This document shows, one piece after another, positions 1 to 13,011 of a stretch of 64,000 bases of DNA. Origin of the DNA: Acanthacorydalis orientalis (Eukaryota; Arthropoda; Insecta; Megaloptera; Corydalidae); assembly GCA_034766995.1 (NCBI GenBank), contig CM068318.1:4339001-4403000 (forward strand). The letters run 5' to 3'. Each line of letters begins with the position of its first letter. The first letter of the stretch is position 1. The position numbers and the translations under genes were made by a program. The notes under the pieces were generated by a model that searched no databases, was not told where the DNA came from, and saw only the letters and a list, made by a program, of their open reading frames with translations.

Positions 1-72
1 TAAATAAATATATCGAAACTCCTTCAGTTACTATTTTCTAGAAAATGAATATATTTGTAATAGTATTACATT

Positions 73-125
<53 letters not shown>
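73..125. repeat. (CA)n(TA)n microsatellite
   Basis: 18 nt of CA then 35 nt of TA. Confidence 0.95.
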
Positions 126-130
<5 letters not shown>

Positions 131-1079
131 TATACATCTGACATTAAGTTTTTATGACTTAGCAAATAATTCATTGATCAATATGTGTAAAAAAATATAT
201 TAAATACATTAAAACTACATTATATAAACAACACCGGAGATACAAAAAAAAAAACTACAAACAGTATGAGTAATCAACAATTAATTTAAAATTTATTTCT
301 TCCACTTTCTACTGCAGGTGGGGATAAAACAGAATGTAATATTCAAAGCAGTCGAGATTAAGTTTTTTTATTACTTTTTTATACTATTTTTATTGAAATG
401 TAATTTCCGACATGGATACATATATAATAATCGAATGTATGAATATTAATATAGTTGAAAAAGACACGTCATACATGTATTCAGTACAAATCAAATATTA
501 TTAATTATAAACTTGTGTTGCATGTTCGTATTTATCTCTTATTGGCATGATTGAAATTAACAGACAAATGTAGAATCAAAATGCAGTTGAAAAGAATATT
601 AAGGGAGAAAATAAGGTAACGCGTACTGAGAAATCATAATGCTTAAAATAATGCAGCGTTTCTTTAAAAAATAATTTCTTAAATGCGTGTAAACTGAACA
701 ATATTGTTAATTAAGGTTTGCTGAATGCAATAAAAACGAATTTGGGACGGGTGAGAGAGCTCTTCAATATTCAGAAATATATGAAAAGTATTATATGTGG
801 CTCTTATTGTCGAAGAAGTTGCCCACCCCTGTCATATATAAATGTATATTAATGTTTGAAATAAGAGTTAAAACTTAAAAGTGTTTGATTAAACCTCATA
901 CTTGACAAAATCAGCTGTTGGTTCTAAGTCATGTGTAAGATGATGCTTTAGGGATGTATTTTGTGAACTCAGTACTCTTACATACAATTTGTCGAAATGC
1001 ATTTTCTTTTGTATTTATGTACTCGTTGAATATAATTTTCTATAAATTTTATAGGCTTATATTTCGTTTCCTAATCGTA

Positions 1080-1330
1080 ACCTGTGTTCACGTTACCAAC
1101 TGACCGATCAATGAACATGATAAATCCAGGGTTGTAGCATTCCATTAAGCGCCGTGGCCAAGACCTATGTTGACACGACATGATGTAAACATTCTCTACA
1201 ATTTATTGTGTCGTTAATAATTTCATCGAGGCATTTATTAAATCCGTGCGACAATTTCCGGTGTATTTCGACAGGGCACAACACCGTGCGGCGGCCTCGT
1301 TCATTCGATTCACTAAAATTTTCAAATGAA
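1080..1330. promoter_or_regulatory. GC-raised patch, possible regulatory element
   Basis: About 250 bp with several CpG (accgtgcggcggcctcgttc) stands out from AT-rich flanks. No open frame or strong splice site was seen. Confidence 0.2.
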
Positions 1331-1410
1331 AATTATGTTCCGTTAGTCAATATGTAAACATTCGATTCGAAATGTCCTAATCATAAGTAATTATGTACTG
1401 TTGACAACAT

Positions 1411-1414
<4 letters not shown>

Positions 1415-1446
<32 letters not shown>
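1415..1446. repeat. (AT)n microsatellite
   Basis: Uninterrupted AT, 32 nt. Confidence 0.95.
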
Positions 1447-1448
<2 letters not shown>

Positions 1449-1637
1449 ATGTACGTATGATAGTAATTTTTCAATTGAGAAACATTATTTTTAGTATGAT
1501 AAAATTATAGTGAAGATGTATGTTATTTTTGTATGGGCTGTATTGCAACGTGGTGTTTAGTCATGTCACAAGAGCGTATGTATATGGAATTAGTTATTAA
1601 TTTTCGTTTTATTGTTTGCGCAATTGTTACGTTATAT

Positions 1638-1639
<2 letters not shown>

Positions 1640-1705
<66 letters not shown>

Positions 1706-1706
1706 T
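1640..1706. repeat. (TA)n(CA)n microsatellite
   Basis: About 58 nt of TA followed by a short CA run. Confidence 0.95.
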
Positions 1707-2072
1707 TGTACATAACATATATAACTTGTTTTCTATACATTAATGAGTCATGTACAGAAAATTATAGATTTGTAAGTCAATGATTATGAGACGAAACGCA
1801 GGTTCCAGTATTCAGCGACCACTTGTTTACAATTTGGCCTGTTTAAAAACTATACTTACATTACACGTGACCCAGAAACTGTAACCAGTAGTTAAGTACA
1901 AGTTCAGATAAACATTCCGTAAATCTATATATAATTAATGGAAGTAACCGCATCCTTCCTGTAACTTGAGCTGTGTGGTAATCGCAGCGATTGATAAGGG
2001 ATCACGTTTTGATTGGATATTTTCTCTTCTTTATTAAGTATGTTCACGTACCTTTAATACAGCGTAGATAAA

Positions 2073-2074
2073 TT

Positions 2075-2113
<39 letters not shown>

Positions 2114-2132
2114 CATATATATACATATATAT
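2073..2132. repeat. (CA)n(TA)n microsatellite, interrupted
   Basis: CA run, TA run, then two imperfect ACATATAT units. Confidence 0.9.
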
Positions 2133-2378
2133 GAACAATTTGTATTAAAATCTTCATTTCTTAAAAAAAGCTATTTGACTTCACCTGATCTGATCTGATC
2201 GTCTACGACTGGCAAGGCATCGCCGTGTTTGACTGGATTTAATTTGAATTATTTACACGAAAAATGCAAAAAAGCTTTTTTAGAAGAATTGTCTTTTGAA
2301 AAATGATTTTTGAAACAATTTCTGGGAAAGTTTATTAAAAAAACTTGTTTAAAATTATAGGAAGTAATGCAAATATTA

Positions 2379-2935
2379 AATTGGTAAGAAATTAATTACG
2401 GTTTTTGTTTCGGTTTCTGAATTCTACCTTTAATTTTTCAAATGAAAGTGTCATTTCATCGTGTTCATGTTATTTTAAAGAGTATTTTTCGGTCTGTATT
2501 TTGGTAACATCGACTTTGTTTGTATTATTAATTTCGCTTCAAATTGGGATATTGAATTAAAGACGGAAATGAAGCAAATCAGAGCAATTTTTGTATGATT
2601 TCGAAAGCAGCAGAAATTGCTCGTAAACTAAATGATGCTTTTACTGTGGGTACTATTATTGAACTTGTAATTCAATGGTGGTTCCAAAAATTTCGTGCTG
2701 GGGACGAGAGCCTTGAAGATGAAGAAGGTCGCAGGCGTCCTTCATTTCATAACAATCAACTGAAAGTGTTAGTTGAATCAGAATCACACACAACAATCCG
2801 ATAACTTGCACAAAAGTTAGGCGTTAGTCATCCAACAGTTTTGAACCATTTGAAACAGCTAGAAAAATCAAAAAAAAGCTGTAAATGTATATGAATTTGA
2901 AGGTCATAAACCGCAATTATTTTTCTACCAACCAA
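2379..2935 (+). mobile_element. Internally deleted mariner (cecropia/Hsmar1-like), copy 1
   Basis: The left end (ttggtaagaaattaattacg) and the reverse complement of the right end (ggttggtagaaaaataattg) form the terminal inverted repeats, close to those known for cecropia-type mariners. Between them, from about 2595, is the N-terminal helix-turn-helix part of a mariner transposase (ARKLNDAFTVGTI, QWWFQKFRAGDESLEDEEG, then after a TAA at about 2802, LAQKLGVSHPTVLNHLKQL). The whole DD34D catalytic part is missing: the sequence jumps from the second HTH to the 3' end. At about 557 bp it is a MITE-like non-autonomous derivative. In-frame stops show the remnant is not coding. Confidence 0.9.
2547..2880 (+). 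pseudogene. Mariner transposase N-terminal remnant
   Basis: The reading frame covers the pre-HTH segment, a helix-turn-helix recognisable by QWWFQKFRAGDESLEDEEG, and a second DNA-binding helix pair ending TVLNHLKQLEKSK. A stop interrupts it at about 2802 and the catalytic domain is absent. It matches copy 2 at 28239-28600 in domain order and in the deletion junction. Confidence 0.85.
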
Positions 2936-4739
2936 ATAGAAATCTGTTTTTATGACAAATAAGTATTATTTTTTTTTATTTAGAATTGAAGCTATCTCTG
3001 ACTTCAACGATCAATAAGGCAACAATGATTTTATAATTGTGTAAAAACTGATATAGCACACAGTAAGGGATTCATATATTAATAGATAATATAAATCATA
3101 ATCATTGTACATATACACACCTATGGATACGTATCTTTACATGTGTATGCATATAATTTGGTTTCTTAATAGCGAAATCCAATAATATGTCATTTCGTTG
3201 TCGGTTTTTTTTATTGCGAAAATATCAAATTACATATTTGAAACTATTTGTGTATGAATATCGTTATGTCTTTTATAATTACAAAATTCGTACATCATTT
3301 TTTTTCTTTTAATGATGTAAATTAATATATATATTTTTCGTTTAATGATATAAATGATTAAATAAGAATATTGTCAAATTGGGTGGTCGTTAATTTATTA
3401 TCAGTGTTTGTGTTTTTTCCATCATTAGATTATAATCACCACGTCACATAATTTTATGTTAGAGTATACTTTTTATTCTTGTTATATTTATTTCTGGATA
3501 TTTGTATTAATTATCCTGTTGTTACATTTTATACTAATCGTGCAATTTTGAAATGTTTATGCTGGTACCAGTGTATTTTTGTTGTGAGATAATTAGGTTG
3601 TGGAATCAACAGCTTTTCAAAATTAGTTGTTTACTTCTTGATCTTCTTGGTTGAGATTTTTAATTAATCATTAAAAACTACTTCTATTAAGTTTTTATTT
3701 TAAGTGTTTAGGAGTGTTAAACTTGTAGCGTTTTTTTTTCTTGAAAATATTGTAAAAACGAAATGATATTTTTTTATTGGTGTATACATTTTTTAGAAAA
3801 AGCATAGATGGAAAAATAGGAAATTTTATTGTTCAGTTGGATTTATTTTTTTCTTGGTTCTTCGGAACACTTCTTCTATTTTGTGAAGTTATATAGTGTA
3901 ATAAAAAGCTGTAGAAATAAATACGATTAATAGATGTTCTATGACAGTGGATGGACACATATATAATTTCAATTGTCGTGTTTTAAATTTGACTTTATTC
4001 TTGTTTCATTCATTTCTGAATGTTTTATGAAAACTAGTTTGCTAAAATTAAATTTCCATGATTTTCAGTCCTTTTTTCTTTTTTTTTTAAAAAAAAAACG
4101 ATTAATGAAAAGTAAAGTTTATTTTTCTGTTCTGTTACTTCTTTCGAAGAATTTTTTTGACATCATCACATTGGATGATGGACGATGAATTATCAAACAC
4201 GAACATATATCTTAAATACATTTTGTCAAAGTGTGTAAAATCGAAAGAACTGTTATCTACAGGATGTCCGGCAACTTTTTTCTGATAAGTTGTACGTTTA
4301 GATAATTTCAGCTCTCGTGTTTGATAATGATAAAGGATTTATGTTCATTACTCGTTTATATTCATTTGATTTGTTTCTAATCTCTCGTCGAACAGCTACA
4401 CTTTTGATGAGTAATTCGTGATTAATTTATATAGAATTAAGTGATACTTGTGTTTATACATTTTTATTATGTTGTAGAATGAATTGTATTTATTTCCTAG
4501 AATGTCTTTTTGATAATGCAGCATCCATTGTCCTCCGAAGCATATCGGATTACGTTTTTTGCACCAAACACATTTCGATTACATTGAAATTAAGTTTGAT
4601 CTTTTAACGACAACGTAGTTGATGACCGAACGTCATACTATGATATTTATAAAAAAAAAATGAAAAAAAATCAGTAAACGGATGATGGCAATCAATTGAG
4701 CACCAAGTCCGATATGCAGTATATATTGAACGTTTCTCA
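2936..4739. other. Non-coding AT-rich DNA, T-rich on +
   Basis: No supported gene. T runs are longer and commoner than A runs, which would suit an intron of a + strand gene. Confidence 0.6.
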
Positions 4740-4911
4740 CATTAATGGTACGGCCAGTGTGTGAACTGGTGTCGATGCAGATTTTGTCGAAAAATAAACA
4801 GTTCGGAGGAAACAGAACCGGTTCTTCTTCCGGCGACTAGAGCCGGCGTTTTCCGTGACGCCACTGTCCATTCATTCATCTAGACATGTGAAAGTTGTGT
4901 AACTACGTGAG
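4740..4911 (+). promoter_or_regulatory. Candidate promoter or 5' UTR exon
   Basis: A CpG-containing patch (cttcttccggcgactag, with the ETS core TTCCGG) is followed by a donor AACTAC|GTGAGT at 4905/4906. No frame is open through it from the acceptor-like ggcgactag, so if it is an exon it is non-coding. Confidence 0.25.
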
Positions 4912-5652
4912 TGACGACGTCGGCGTTTCGAATCTATGGATTTATCAATAGGTTAGATGCTGGAGATAAAGGCGCAATGAGTGTAATAGTTAATCGTCAC
5001 GCTCAAATGGCGACCGTTTACTTTGTACATTGTTTCAATGTCGTTCACTGTATATCAACAAAATACACCGTGCCTGTATTTATTCCCCTTTCTTGTAGAT
5101 TAAATGAAAAATCTTCCATCTACATATTTTCCTGTGTGAAACCTTTTTTTTAGTACAAAACTTTCGTCGAAGTTCCATTAGTTGATTTTATAATTTATCG
5201 GGGATAGATATAAACTTTATGTTTTTTCTTTCTATTGTATTACAAAACCTTTAGCTACGCAACGTTTTAATTTTATTTTATTGTAAAATATTCTGTTCTC
5301 TATTAGTACATCACAGCACCTTTACATTTAATAATACTTAAATGTATTGTACAAAAAATATATTAGAGGCAAGAATTAATTCAATAGGATTGTTGCTTTT
5401 CGTTTTTCCAAACATTCTTGGCTTAGCAGAATTTGGTTGTTACTTGGTATTAGTTTGCACCTCAAAGGTTGATCTACACTTCTGCTTTCTAGCAGCACGA
5501 TTTAAGAAATTGAGCTTTTTGCGAATTAAAAACGGATATTATTAAATTAACATGATGGCATGATTAAATTTACAGCCTTCTTTATTTATGTCTATAGTAG
5601 ATTTAGTCTTATTGTGTTTATATTTTTGTTATTAAAAAATATTCACATTTAC

Positions 5653-5657
<5 letters not shown>

Positions 5658-5718
<61 letters not shown>
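5658..5718. repeat. (TA)n microsatellite
   Basis: About 60 nt of TA with one G interruption at 5705. Confidence 0.95.
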
Positions 5719-6813
5719 TGTAGAGTTAAAAAATTTACTATTATTAAATTATTTCAACATGGCAAGTGATTAAATTTTAATAGATTTTGACAATAAAATG
5801 TCAATATCAAAGTCAGTACTTAAATTTTATAGTTGATTGTATTCGCGGTTGTAAATAAAAATATTTCTGTGTTTGTGTAACATGTTGTAATTAAAGGAAT
5901 CAATTTTTTTAGTCAAATCTTTTATATTTAATTTGAAAGTTAATTTCCGTGAAAAAAATCAAAAATCCGTGTGAAGAAAATATAATCGACAAATGTGGGT
6001 GAAAGTTATAGGTAATAACGTTTGCATAATATATGGTATTGATTAATTAATTGTGACATTTATATCTACTCATAAAAATGTATATCAAAAAAAATAATTA
6101 TTTTAGACTTTTTTTAAAGACTAGTGCGATTAGATGACATGTGAACGATTTCATTTCTCTACATCTGTTTATAAAATTAATATAAATTTCTAATTTGGAA
6201 ACTTGATTGAAATGGCTGTTATTAATTTTATTAATAATTTTAGAATTGTTTTTGTTCTTGATAGATAAATATTTCTATTTCTTTGAAACTAATTATTATA
6301 TAATACTTGAACGTTTGTAATACTCTGTTCATTATTTTCATATTTATATATGTAGGATTAGAATATCTATTGAAAATGTATCAGAAAAAGAATCAGTTAT
6401 TTTTGAAAATCGAAATAATTCCGAGAAATATTTCTATTAGTATTTGAACGCAAATGCTGAAGATAATAGTGGTAGTTTAATATCAGTTACAATGAAAATA
6501 GATGCAGTAAAAATCAATTTTGAATGATTATTTTATTGGCAACTGAGAAATAACGATTTTTTCATACAAGTGTTATTATATAAGCGTTCTTTACAAGTGT
6601 TTGTTATCTTTTTAATTTAAAATGAATTTGTTTACCCGGATTACGATTCGTTTCAAATATGTCAAAATAGAATAGTATAGAACAGACAAGCTTATTTTAT
6701 TGAAGACGTCAATAGCTTCGAATAAAATAGAAAAGTAGTATACATTGATCTGCACGATTGTACTTTTATTTAGCCCGTTTTATTTTTAATTGTCCTTTTT
6801 TTAAAATAAGTTC

Positions 6814-6816
<3 letters not shown>

Positions 6817-6851
<35 letters not shown>
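6817..6851. repeat. (TA)n microsatellite
   Basis: 35 nt of TA. Confidence 0.95.
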
Positions 6852-6853
<2 letters not shown>

Positions 6854-7064
6854 TCTTATATAATAATTCAATTATAAACTATGGTCCCATTTCTTCTTAA
6901 TCTGTGTAAACTAGTCAGATATAAATCTCAGTAATTGTTGTATGTACCTGAAGCGTTTGCGTGCATGTTTTATTTTTGTATGTAAAAAAGTACTGTTAGA
7001 TTAAAGTTGAACAGTTGTTTTATAAATCATTTAGTTTATTTATTTTTTGTTGTTAATTGTTTCA

Positions 7065-7068
<4 letters not shown>

Positions 7069-7099
<31 letters not shown>

Positions 7100-7106
7100 G
7101 TGTGTA
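7069..7106. repeat. (TA)n(TG)n microsatellite
   Basis: 27 nt of TA then a short TG run. Confidence 0.9.
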
Positions 7107-8693
7107 TAATGGACATACGCGTGTATAATTTTGTTAATTTTTCGATGATCTATTTTCGACGGCGTCCATTTTGGCGCTGTTATTATTTATGTGCGCATGC
7201 AAATCAAAACTGTTATAATAATAATTTATTTTCAGCTAATGCTCTGTTTCGAACGTGATCGTAGTAATTTAATTTTAATATACCTCAAAAACTGCCCAGT
7301 AGCAATTAATACAAAGTTTCATTCAGTTTATTACACTGAATATATTAAGAATTTCCGTTCGACCGGATCGTCGTTTCTTTTTTTTTTATGTTTCACTTTA
7401 TTCGTTTTGCGTCGTGTCTTTTTTCACTGTAGTCTATTTCCCTATTGATTAATATCGCTTACAAATAAAACAGTTACGAAAGTTATTTCTGTTATTTATA
7501 ATTGTTTCTAATTTGCCTTTTTTTCTTTTGATACATACGTCCGGTCGTCGGCCAATAAATCAGTACAATTATATTACATGGTCGTAATTTAATTTATGTT
7601 TTATTATTATCCAGTGTTTGTAATTGCTTTTTATCATCTTAATATACTTTCACAATTGTGGTTGACAAGGTTATATGATATTGTTCGGTTTAGCTTAACC
7701 TTAACTGCAGGAATTCTAATATCTTAATTACTTACAGGCACACATAAATGTACACATGTGTATATTCTTTTTTATTGATTCCATCATAAATTCTTCTTAA
7801 TTTCTTTTCTAAATTTGATGAGCTGAAAAAATAATTTCTAGATGAGAATGGAGCTTCATATGCATAGACATCAATCCTTAAGATGCCAGGCACATTTTAA
7901 CGTATAGAAGGGCATTAGCGTTTTATATATTGTTATTTTATTGACAAAAACTAACAGATTTTCATTTTTAAATTTTTTTTCTGTAAAAAAATTCAATTGA
8001 CTGATACGTTTGATATTATATTTACATAAAATTTATGGTGGATCGGTGCTTTAAAGTCAAATCAAGTTCGTAGAAGATTTCTTTGCAAGTTTTTACTTAG
8101 TGGAAGAGATTGTTAGGTATTACAAAAGGTAATAAGGGAGGGAAATGATATAATTTATAATTTAAATAAGTATTTTGAATATTAAGTTGTTTAAAATTTC
8201 AAATTCGAAATTTATTCTATTACTGTATGTAATAGAAAAAGTGTATTATATTCGAAGAGTATTCGAACGTTTAAAAATGTCATTTTTTAGTTTGTTTTTA
8301 TTTTTTTTTATATTCATTTTGAATTCTTTTGTTTATCTAGAAATACATTAAAAGAAAATTCAATGTAAATTACGAACATTGAATTATTTAATGAGCAAAT
8401 CTCGTCGATAATAAGATTCGAATTAGATAAATAGTCTGATTGTGTATAGCCTGCGATCAGTCTACTTAATTTTCCAGTATGATGAGACGAAATGGCCAAG
8501 CTGTGATGAAGATACAAATTAGTAATCAATACATCAACACATATGCCATTGTCGAATGGAGATCGTGTAATAACACAGTACTGTGCCGCTCTCGAAACCT
8601 TTTAGTATCATTTTGCTTCTCTTTTAAATTGATATCGCGCGTAACTTCGTTTGGCGGACACGCACACGACGCCGTGCCCGCTTCAGCTCTTAC

Positions 8694-8847
8694 CGTTCTT
8701 ACATACACACACAGACACAAAACAGTTTTCTGTTGCTCCTCTATACCCTACAACAAATTGAATTGTTGGTAGCAAAGCAGTATGCTGCTGCGGTCCATTA
8801 CCTGTCCATGTTTTTATCGGCGGTATTCCTTTTCTGTGATCTTCCAT
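8694..8847 (-). CDS. Candidate first coding exon on the minus strand
   Basis: An ATG in good context (aaaATGG) at 8847 opens a 51-codon frame beginning MEDHRKGIPPIKTWTGNGPQ and continuing through PTIQFVVGYRGATENC to a donor AACG|GTAAGA at 8694/8693; the frame meets a stop shortly after the donor. A second possible donor, GGACAG|GTAATG, lies inside at about 8803. The stretch beyond the donor on this strand is CpG-rich. The plus strand also holds an ORF here starting right after ttaattttccag at 8478, so the two readings compete. No family recognised. Confidence 0.22.
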
Positions 8848-11019
8848 TTTATGTAATGGGTTTTCGAAAGATTTATTCGACGACACAAAGAGTACTTGTT
8901 TATAAATAAAACGGAACGATAGTATTGTCCTTTATTTCATTAGTGTCTGATCAAATTTTCGATTAACATTCAGTTGAGATGCAGCTTCTTAATTTGTCTA
9001 GTCGTACATTATTGAGTTTTGTACAGGGATCGTTTTATTAGCGATTATGAATCGACACTGTTTTTCATTTTACTGTATACCTCAGACGTGTAGTACATTT
9101 TTATTTTATTTTTTTAAAGACAAATGATTGTTAACGCGTTATTCAGAAACTACAGTTAAAGTTGGAGTTTTTTACTTGTGATAGATTCATAGTAGATAGA
9201 CCGATTTTCTTGAACAAATTAAAATTAGACAGCGGTACAGACATTTCGCAATCGTTTGGATTTCATGTTACAAATCTAAAATTTAATATGCAGGAATTTA
9301 TCTTGCAGTATTAACGAAATTATCATTGAGTATTAATAAATATTCAAAACTTGAATTAGTCACTGTGTTTGCGTTTATAAAATTAATAAGCAGATTGTGA
9401 AACGTTTGTCTGCACTTTGTATTAAGAAATGTTATCATACGTATAAATTGTGTACAAGTAAAACACCTTGACCGCAAATTGTATCATTTTTATTATTTAT
9501 TTTGGTTCGTACGTGAAAACGAAATGAAAGAAAATCGTACATGTACGAACCACTGTAAAAATATTATTTTTCCTTTTTCAAAAAAGAAAAAAAATCGTAG
9601 AAGTCATACGGTTGCGCCACCTGTGACCTAGAACCACAATTAGAAATTTGCATCGTATGTGGAACATTTGGCGGATATGCATTAACACTTCGAGAGGATG
9701 TGATTGTCTAACGCCGCGGGCTTTTCGAATGCTGTGTCGGTCTATTAAATATTGTACGCCATAAATATATTACTTTATTTTCGTTCTTTTTTATCCAGTG
9801 TGTCGACTGAACGTAAAAGCACATTGTATACTGAAAGCGATGTGACTGTGTTTTATAACGATTTCGGTTCCTTTTTCTTTTCTTTAACGATTTCATATTT
9901 AACATTTTTGATTGGATATCCTTGGAACTGTTTGATGTGACTATATTGATCTTGCTTTTCTTAATTTTAATCTAAAAAAGAAACGAAACGTTTTTTCTTC
10001 AATTGAAAATAGTTTCGATTCTCATAAAGTACTCATATTTGTTAATTTTTTTCTAATTTAGAAAATAAAACAAATTGAATAAATTGTAAAATGATTATTC
10101 CACTATCTGGTTTAGTTATAAATGTAGATAATGTACAGATATTTTATTTTATATGACTGTAATTACACACGAATGTAAATAAATTATGAAGAAAAGAAAT
10201 GGAGTTTTATAAGATAAATATATAGTAAACTATCAACTAGATCTTGGTGTAGGGTAGTATCTCTTATCGAATATCTTTAATTGTCAGTTGTAGAGTATCT
10301 GCAGTAAAGCTAGTCACACGTTAACGAGTGAAACCAACCGCATCACCACATACAGTTGGATTTAATCCTGCAATTGCTCTATAATATTCAGTCCGACCGA
10401 TGCAGCCAGCAACTAATGATGATGCATTACTTGACCGTGATATAAATTGTAATTTCGTATTCCATTGTAGTGCTCTGCGAATTATTTTCTCTTCAGCGTT
10501 GCATGTAAATATGTGCATTTAATGTCTAGTCGGGGAGACAGTGTTTTCTACCTACAGACACAATGTTTATTCTGCGGCAGCTGTTTGTCTTGAAGGTCAA
10601 TATGAAAATTGTTTAGACCTGATGGTTGTTGATCCCCATATAATATTTATGAGCTGTTGATATTACGATAAATTTCGATATATGAGGAACTTCTTTTTTC
10701 ACAGTTCATTGATACCAGCTCGATTATACAATGATTTTTTTCCAGAGCGGACGAGTCGTATTGCTGCGTACCGCGTATCCATCTTAGTTGTTTTTAATTA
10801 ATATATATTGAATCGTGTCGAGAAATAATTAGTCAGAAATAAATGCGTCCGTCGATGAAAGAACGATTCAGGTTAAAAGTGATGTTCAATTCTAATTGAG
10901 CGTGGCATTGACGTCTCTTTATCGGCCTAACTTTCACAGCGTGTTATGTGATTCCAGGCATGTACCGGTTCTTGTTAATATTTTGAAAATCTTTCATGGA
11001 GATGTACACACGTTCTTTG

Positions 11020-11076
<57 letters not shown>

Positions 11077-12612
11077 ACTTTTATTTTGACATTAATCGAA
11101 TCTTGATCTGTGTACTCACAGTCAAGATCTTTGACATATTAATTTATTTTTTTTTCAAAATGTACAGACAAAAAAAATGAGAAATCAAATTCATTTCAAA
11201 ATCGGTTGGATTTGCATTTTTTGAACAATTTTAAAAAGTGAATACAGTACTACAAATTATAATTGTAAATTTGAAAATATTAATGTTATGAATAAGAAAA
11301 TAAAGATGAAAATTAAGTATGTTAAATATTCATTGTAAATGTTGTTATATTAAAAGATAATCCGATATGAAGAGCTTTATCAGAGTGTATCGTGTTATAC
11401 TATTTTCTAAATTTTTAAACATTTCTTATGTAACCGATGAAGATTCATCTAAAATACCGAATTATTTAAATGAATCTAGATAAAACATTGAACCACATCT
11501 GTGACTTTGAGAATACTTTCTGAATATAATCGATACAAATTCAATTCTTGTTTAAATTTTTATTCGAATAATAAAATATATAGAAATGTGTGAGAAAATG
11601 TTTACTTCGCATGCATTTATTCTATAATGCTTGCATAATTCTATGATGTTTTATTAAAAAATAAAACGCTACCAGTTTCATAAAAAAAGATGTTAAATAA
11701 TTGATTGTATTCTTTTCTGTTCTTTAAGAAAAGTAAAAATATTCTTTTCCAGTAAGATGGGGGAATGCAACTTGTTTATTTCAATCGATGATAGTCGATA
11801 GTCGATTTTGTAGTAAAATCTTTTCACATCTCATTTTATTGTAAATTTTTGTAATATTTCGATTCCGAAAATATTATGTGATTCTATATTTTGTTGATCA
11901 AATTTTTATACTTTTTTTCAAGCAATCGAAAAGGTCGAGAGGTGTAAAAATATATATGAAAATATATTTATATTAAAACATTTTTTATTTCATTTCATTT
12001 AAATTTACTTTGGAATGAAATATGGTACATTATATTTATATTCTTTTATTTCAATGTTTTATTGAGTCCTCAAACACGTATGAAAAAAATTACATAGAAA
12101 TATTTCATCAGATGTACAACCGAAAATGTAGTTGATTGTAAAATTTCAGTATTTTCCTTGACGTTCAGAAGTGTATGAAATTGTACTCACACTGTGAAAA
12201 CATTCTTTTTTGCTACGTCTGAGATGATGGAATTGTAATCAAAATACTTATTTTTCTATCAAAATAGACGTTCATCAATCATTAAGTACTCGGTAAAGAA
12301 AAAGTGTGATTTATGAAGTTTCAGTTCATTTGTGAAAGTGAATTTAAGTCACAATGTTAAATTTATTCAAATTTCTTCTTAAGTTAAAACAAAGCGAATC
12401 TTTGAGAGCTGTGAAGTAATATTTATTTAAAATATCGAGGGAGATAATTTATTCAATCAATTAAAGTTATAAATGATCATCAAAATTAGTAAGAGGATAA
12501 ATAAATACATAGAACATGTGAAAAAAAACGCCCAGCTTATAAAAAATAAGATTAATTTACAAACTCGCCCATAACTTGTAATGCAGCCGTCACCAATAGA
12601 CATGAACACTGA

Positions 12613-12615
<3 letters not shown>
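8848..12615. other. Mostly non-coding AT-rich DNA with a few open fragments
   Basis: A strong acceptor (tcttttttatccag at 9799) opens into a 46-codon phase-2 frame ending at 9940. A minus-strand frame at 10321-10518 has protein-like composition (NASSLVAGCIGRTEYYRAIA) but no splice sites. An acceptor at 10938 (ggcctaactttcacag) opens into VLCDSRHVPVLVNILKIF. None has a good donor, so none is called. Confidence 0.5.
11023..11072. repeat. (AT)n microsatellite
   Basis: 50 nt of AT. Confidence 0.95.

Positions 12616-12679
<64 letters not shown>
12616..12679. repeat. (TA)n microsatellite
   Basis: 64 nt of TA. Confidence 0.95.
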
Positions 12680-12682
<3 letters not shown>

Positions 12683-12836
12683 AATGACCTCAGCTTAAAA
12701 AATAAATACTTTTAGCGTTTACTTATTTCCTGAAATATAATGACAGTTGAACACGACCATTATTTCAGACAAGTATTTTGCATGTCCAGATTTAAAATTT
12801 ATCGCATAGATTGTAGTGTAATCACATTATATTTTA

Positions 12837-13011
12837 TTATCCTGGGAGACTGTTCAGTTTGTGCCAGCAGATTTGAATTATTTGCGTTTCTAGATCTCGC
12901 AGGCGGTCACTTATTTCTCGATCCACGTTCGCGATTGGCGGATGCGCGTCGACGCCTCTCGTCCCGCGATCGCTCGCACGATTATCAAGCTCATAAAGTT
13001 CGAGCCAAATG
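12837..13011 (-). CDS. Possible coding fragment over a CpG-rich patch
   Basis: On the minus strand the frame WLELYELDNRASDRGTRGV, then NVDREISDRLRDLETQIIQI, runs to a TAA near 12837. It shows charged, heptad-like composition and GC-rich third positions, like the end of a coding exon. No convincing acceptor precedes it. The plus strand is also open. The CpG content may instead mark a regulatory element. Confidence 0.2.

Larger units (their letters stand above)
126..2378. other. Non-coding AT-rich DNA
   Basis: Apart from the microsatellites and the GC-raised patch at 1080-1330 I see nothing. A weak acceptor (ccactttctactgcag at 316) opens into a 43-codon frame but has no donor. Confidence 0.6.
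4912..8693. other. Non-coding AT-rich DNA
   Basis: Microsatellites only. Acceptor-like sites at 5098 (cccctttcttgtag) and 7233 (taatttattttcag, opening a 70-codon frame LMLCFERDRSNLILIYLKNC) and 8478 (ttaattttccag before an ATG) lack matching donors. Confidence 0.55.

Noticed and set aside
1533..1715. Open frames with long Ile-Tyr runs (also at 5560, 7007, 10896, 22299, 25165, 27168, 30744, 38197, 45711, 49385, 56780 and 61633)
   Set aside because: The Ile-Tyr runs are (TA)n microsatellites read in frame; the repeat itself is not coding on either strand.
11748..11765. tcttttccag|taagat as a ratchet point
   Set aside because: The base after AG is T, so there is no fused AG|GT; it is only an acceptor, or a donor at CCA|GTAAGA.
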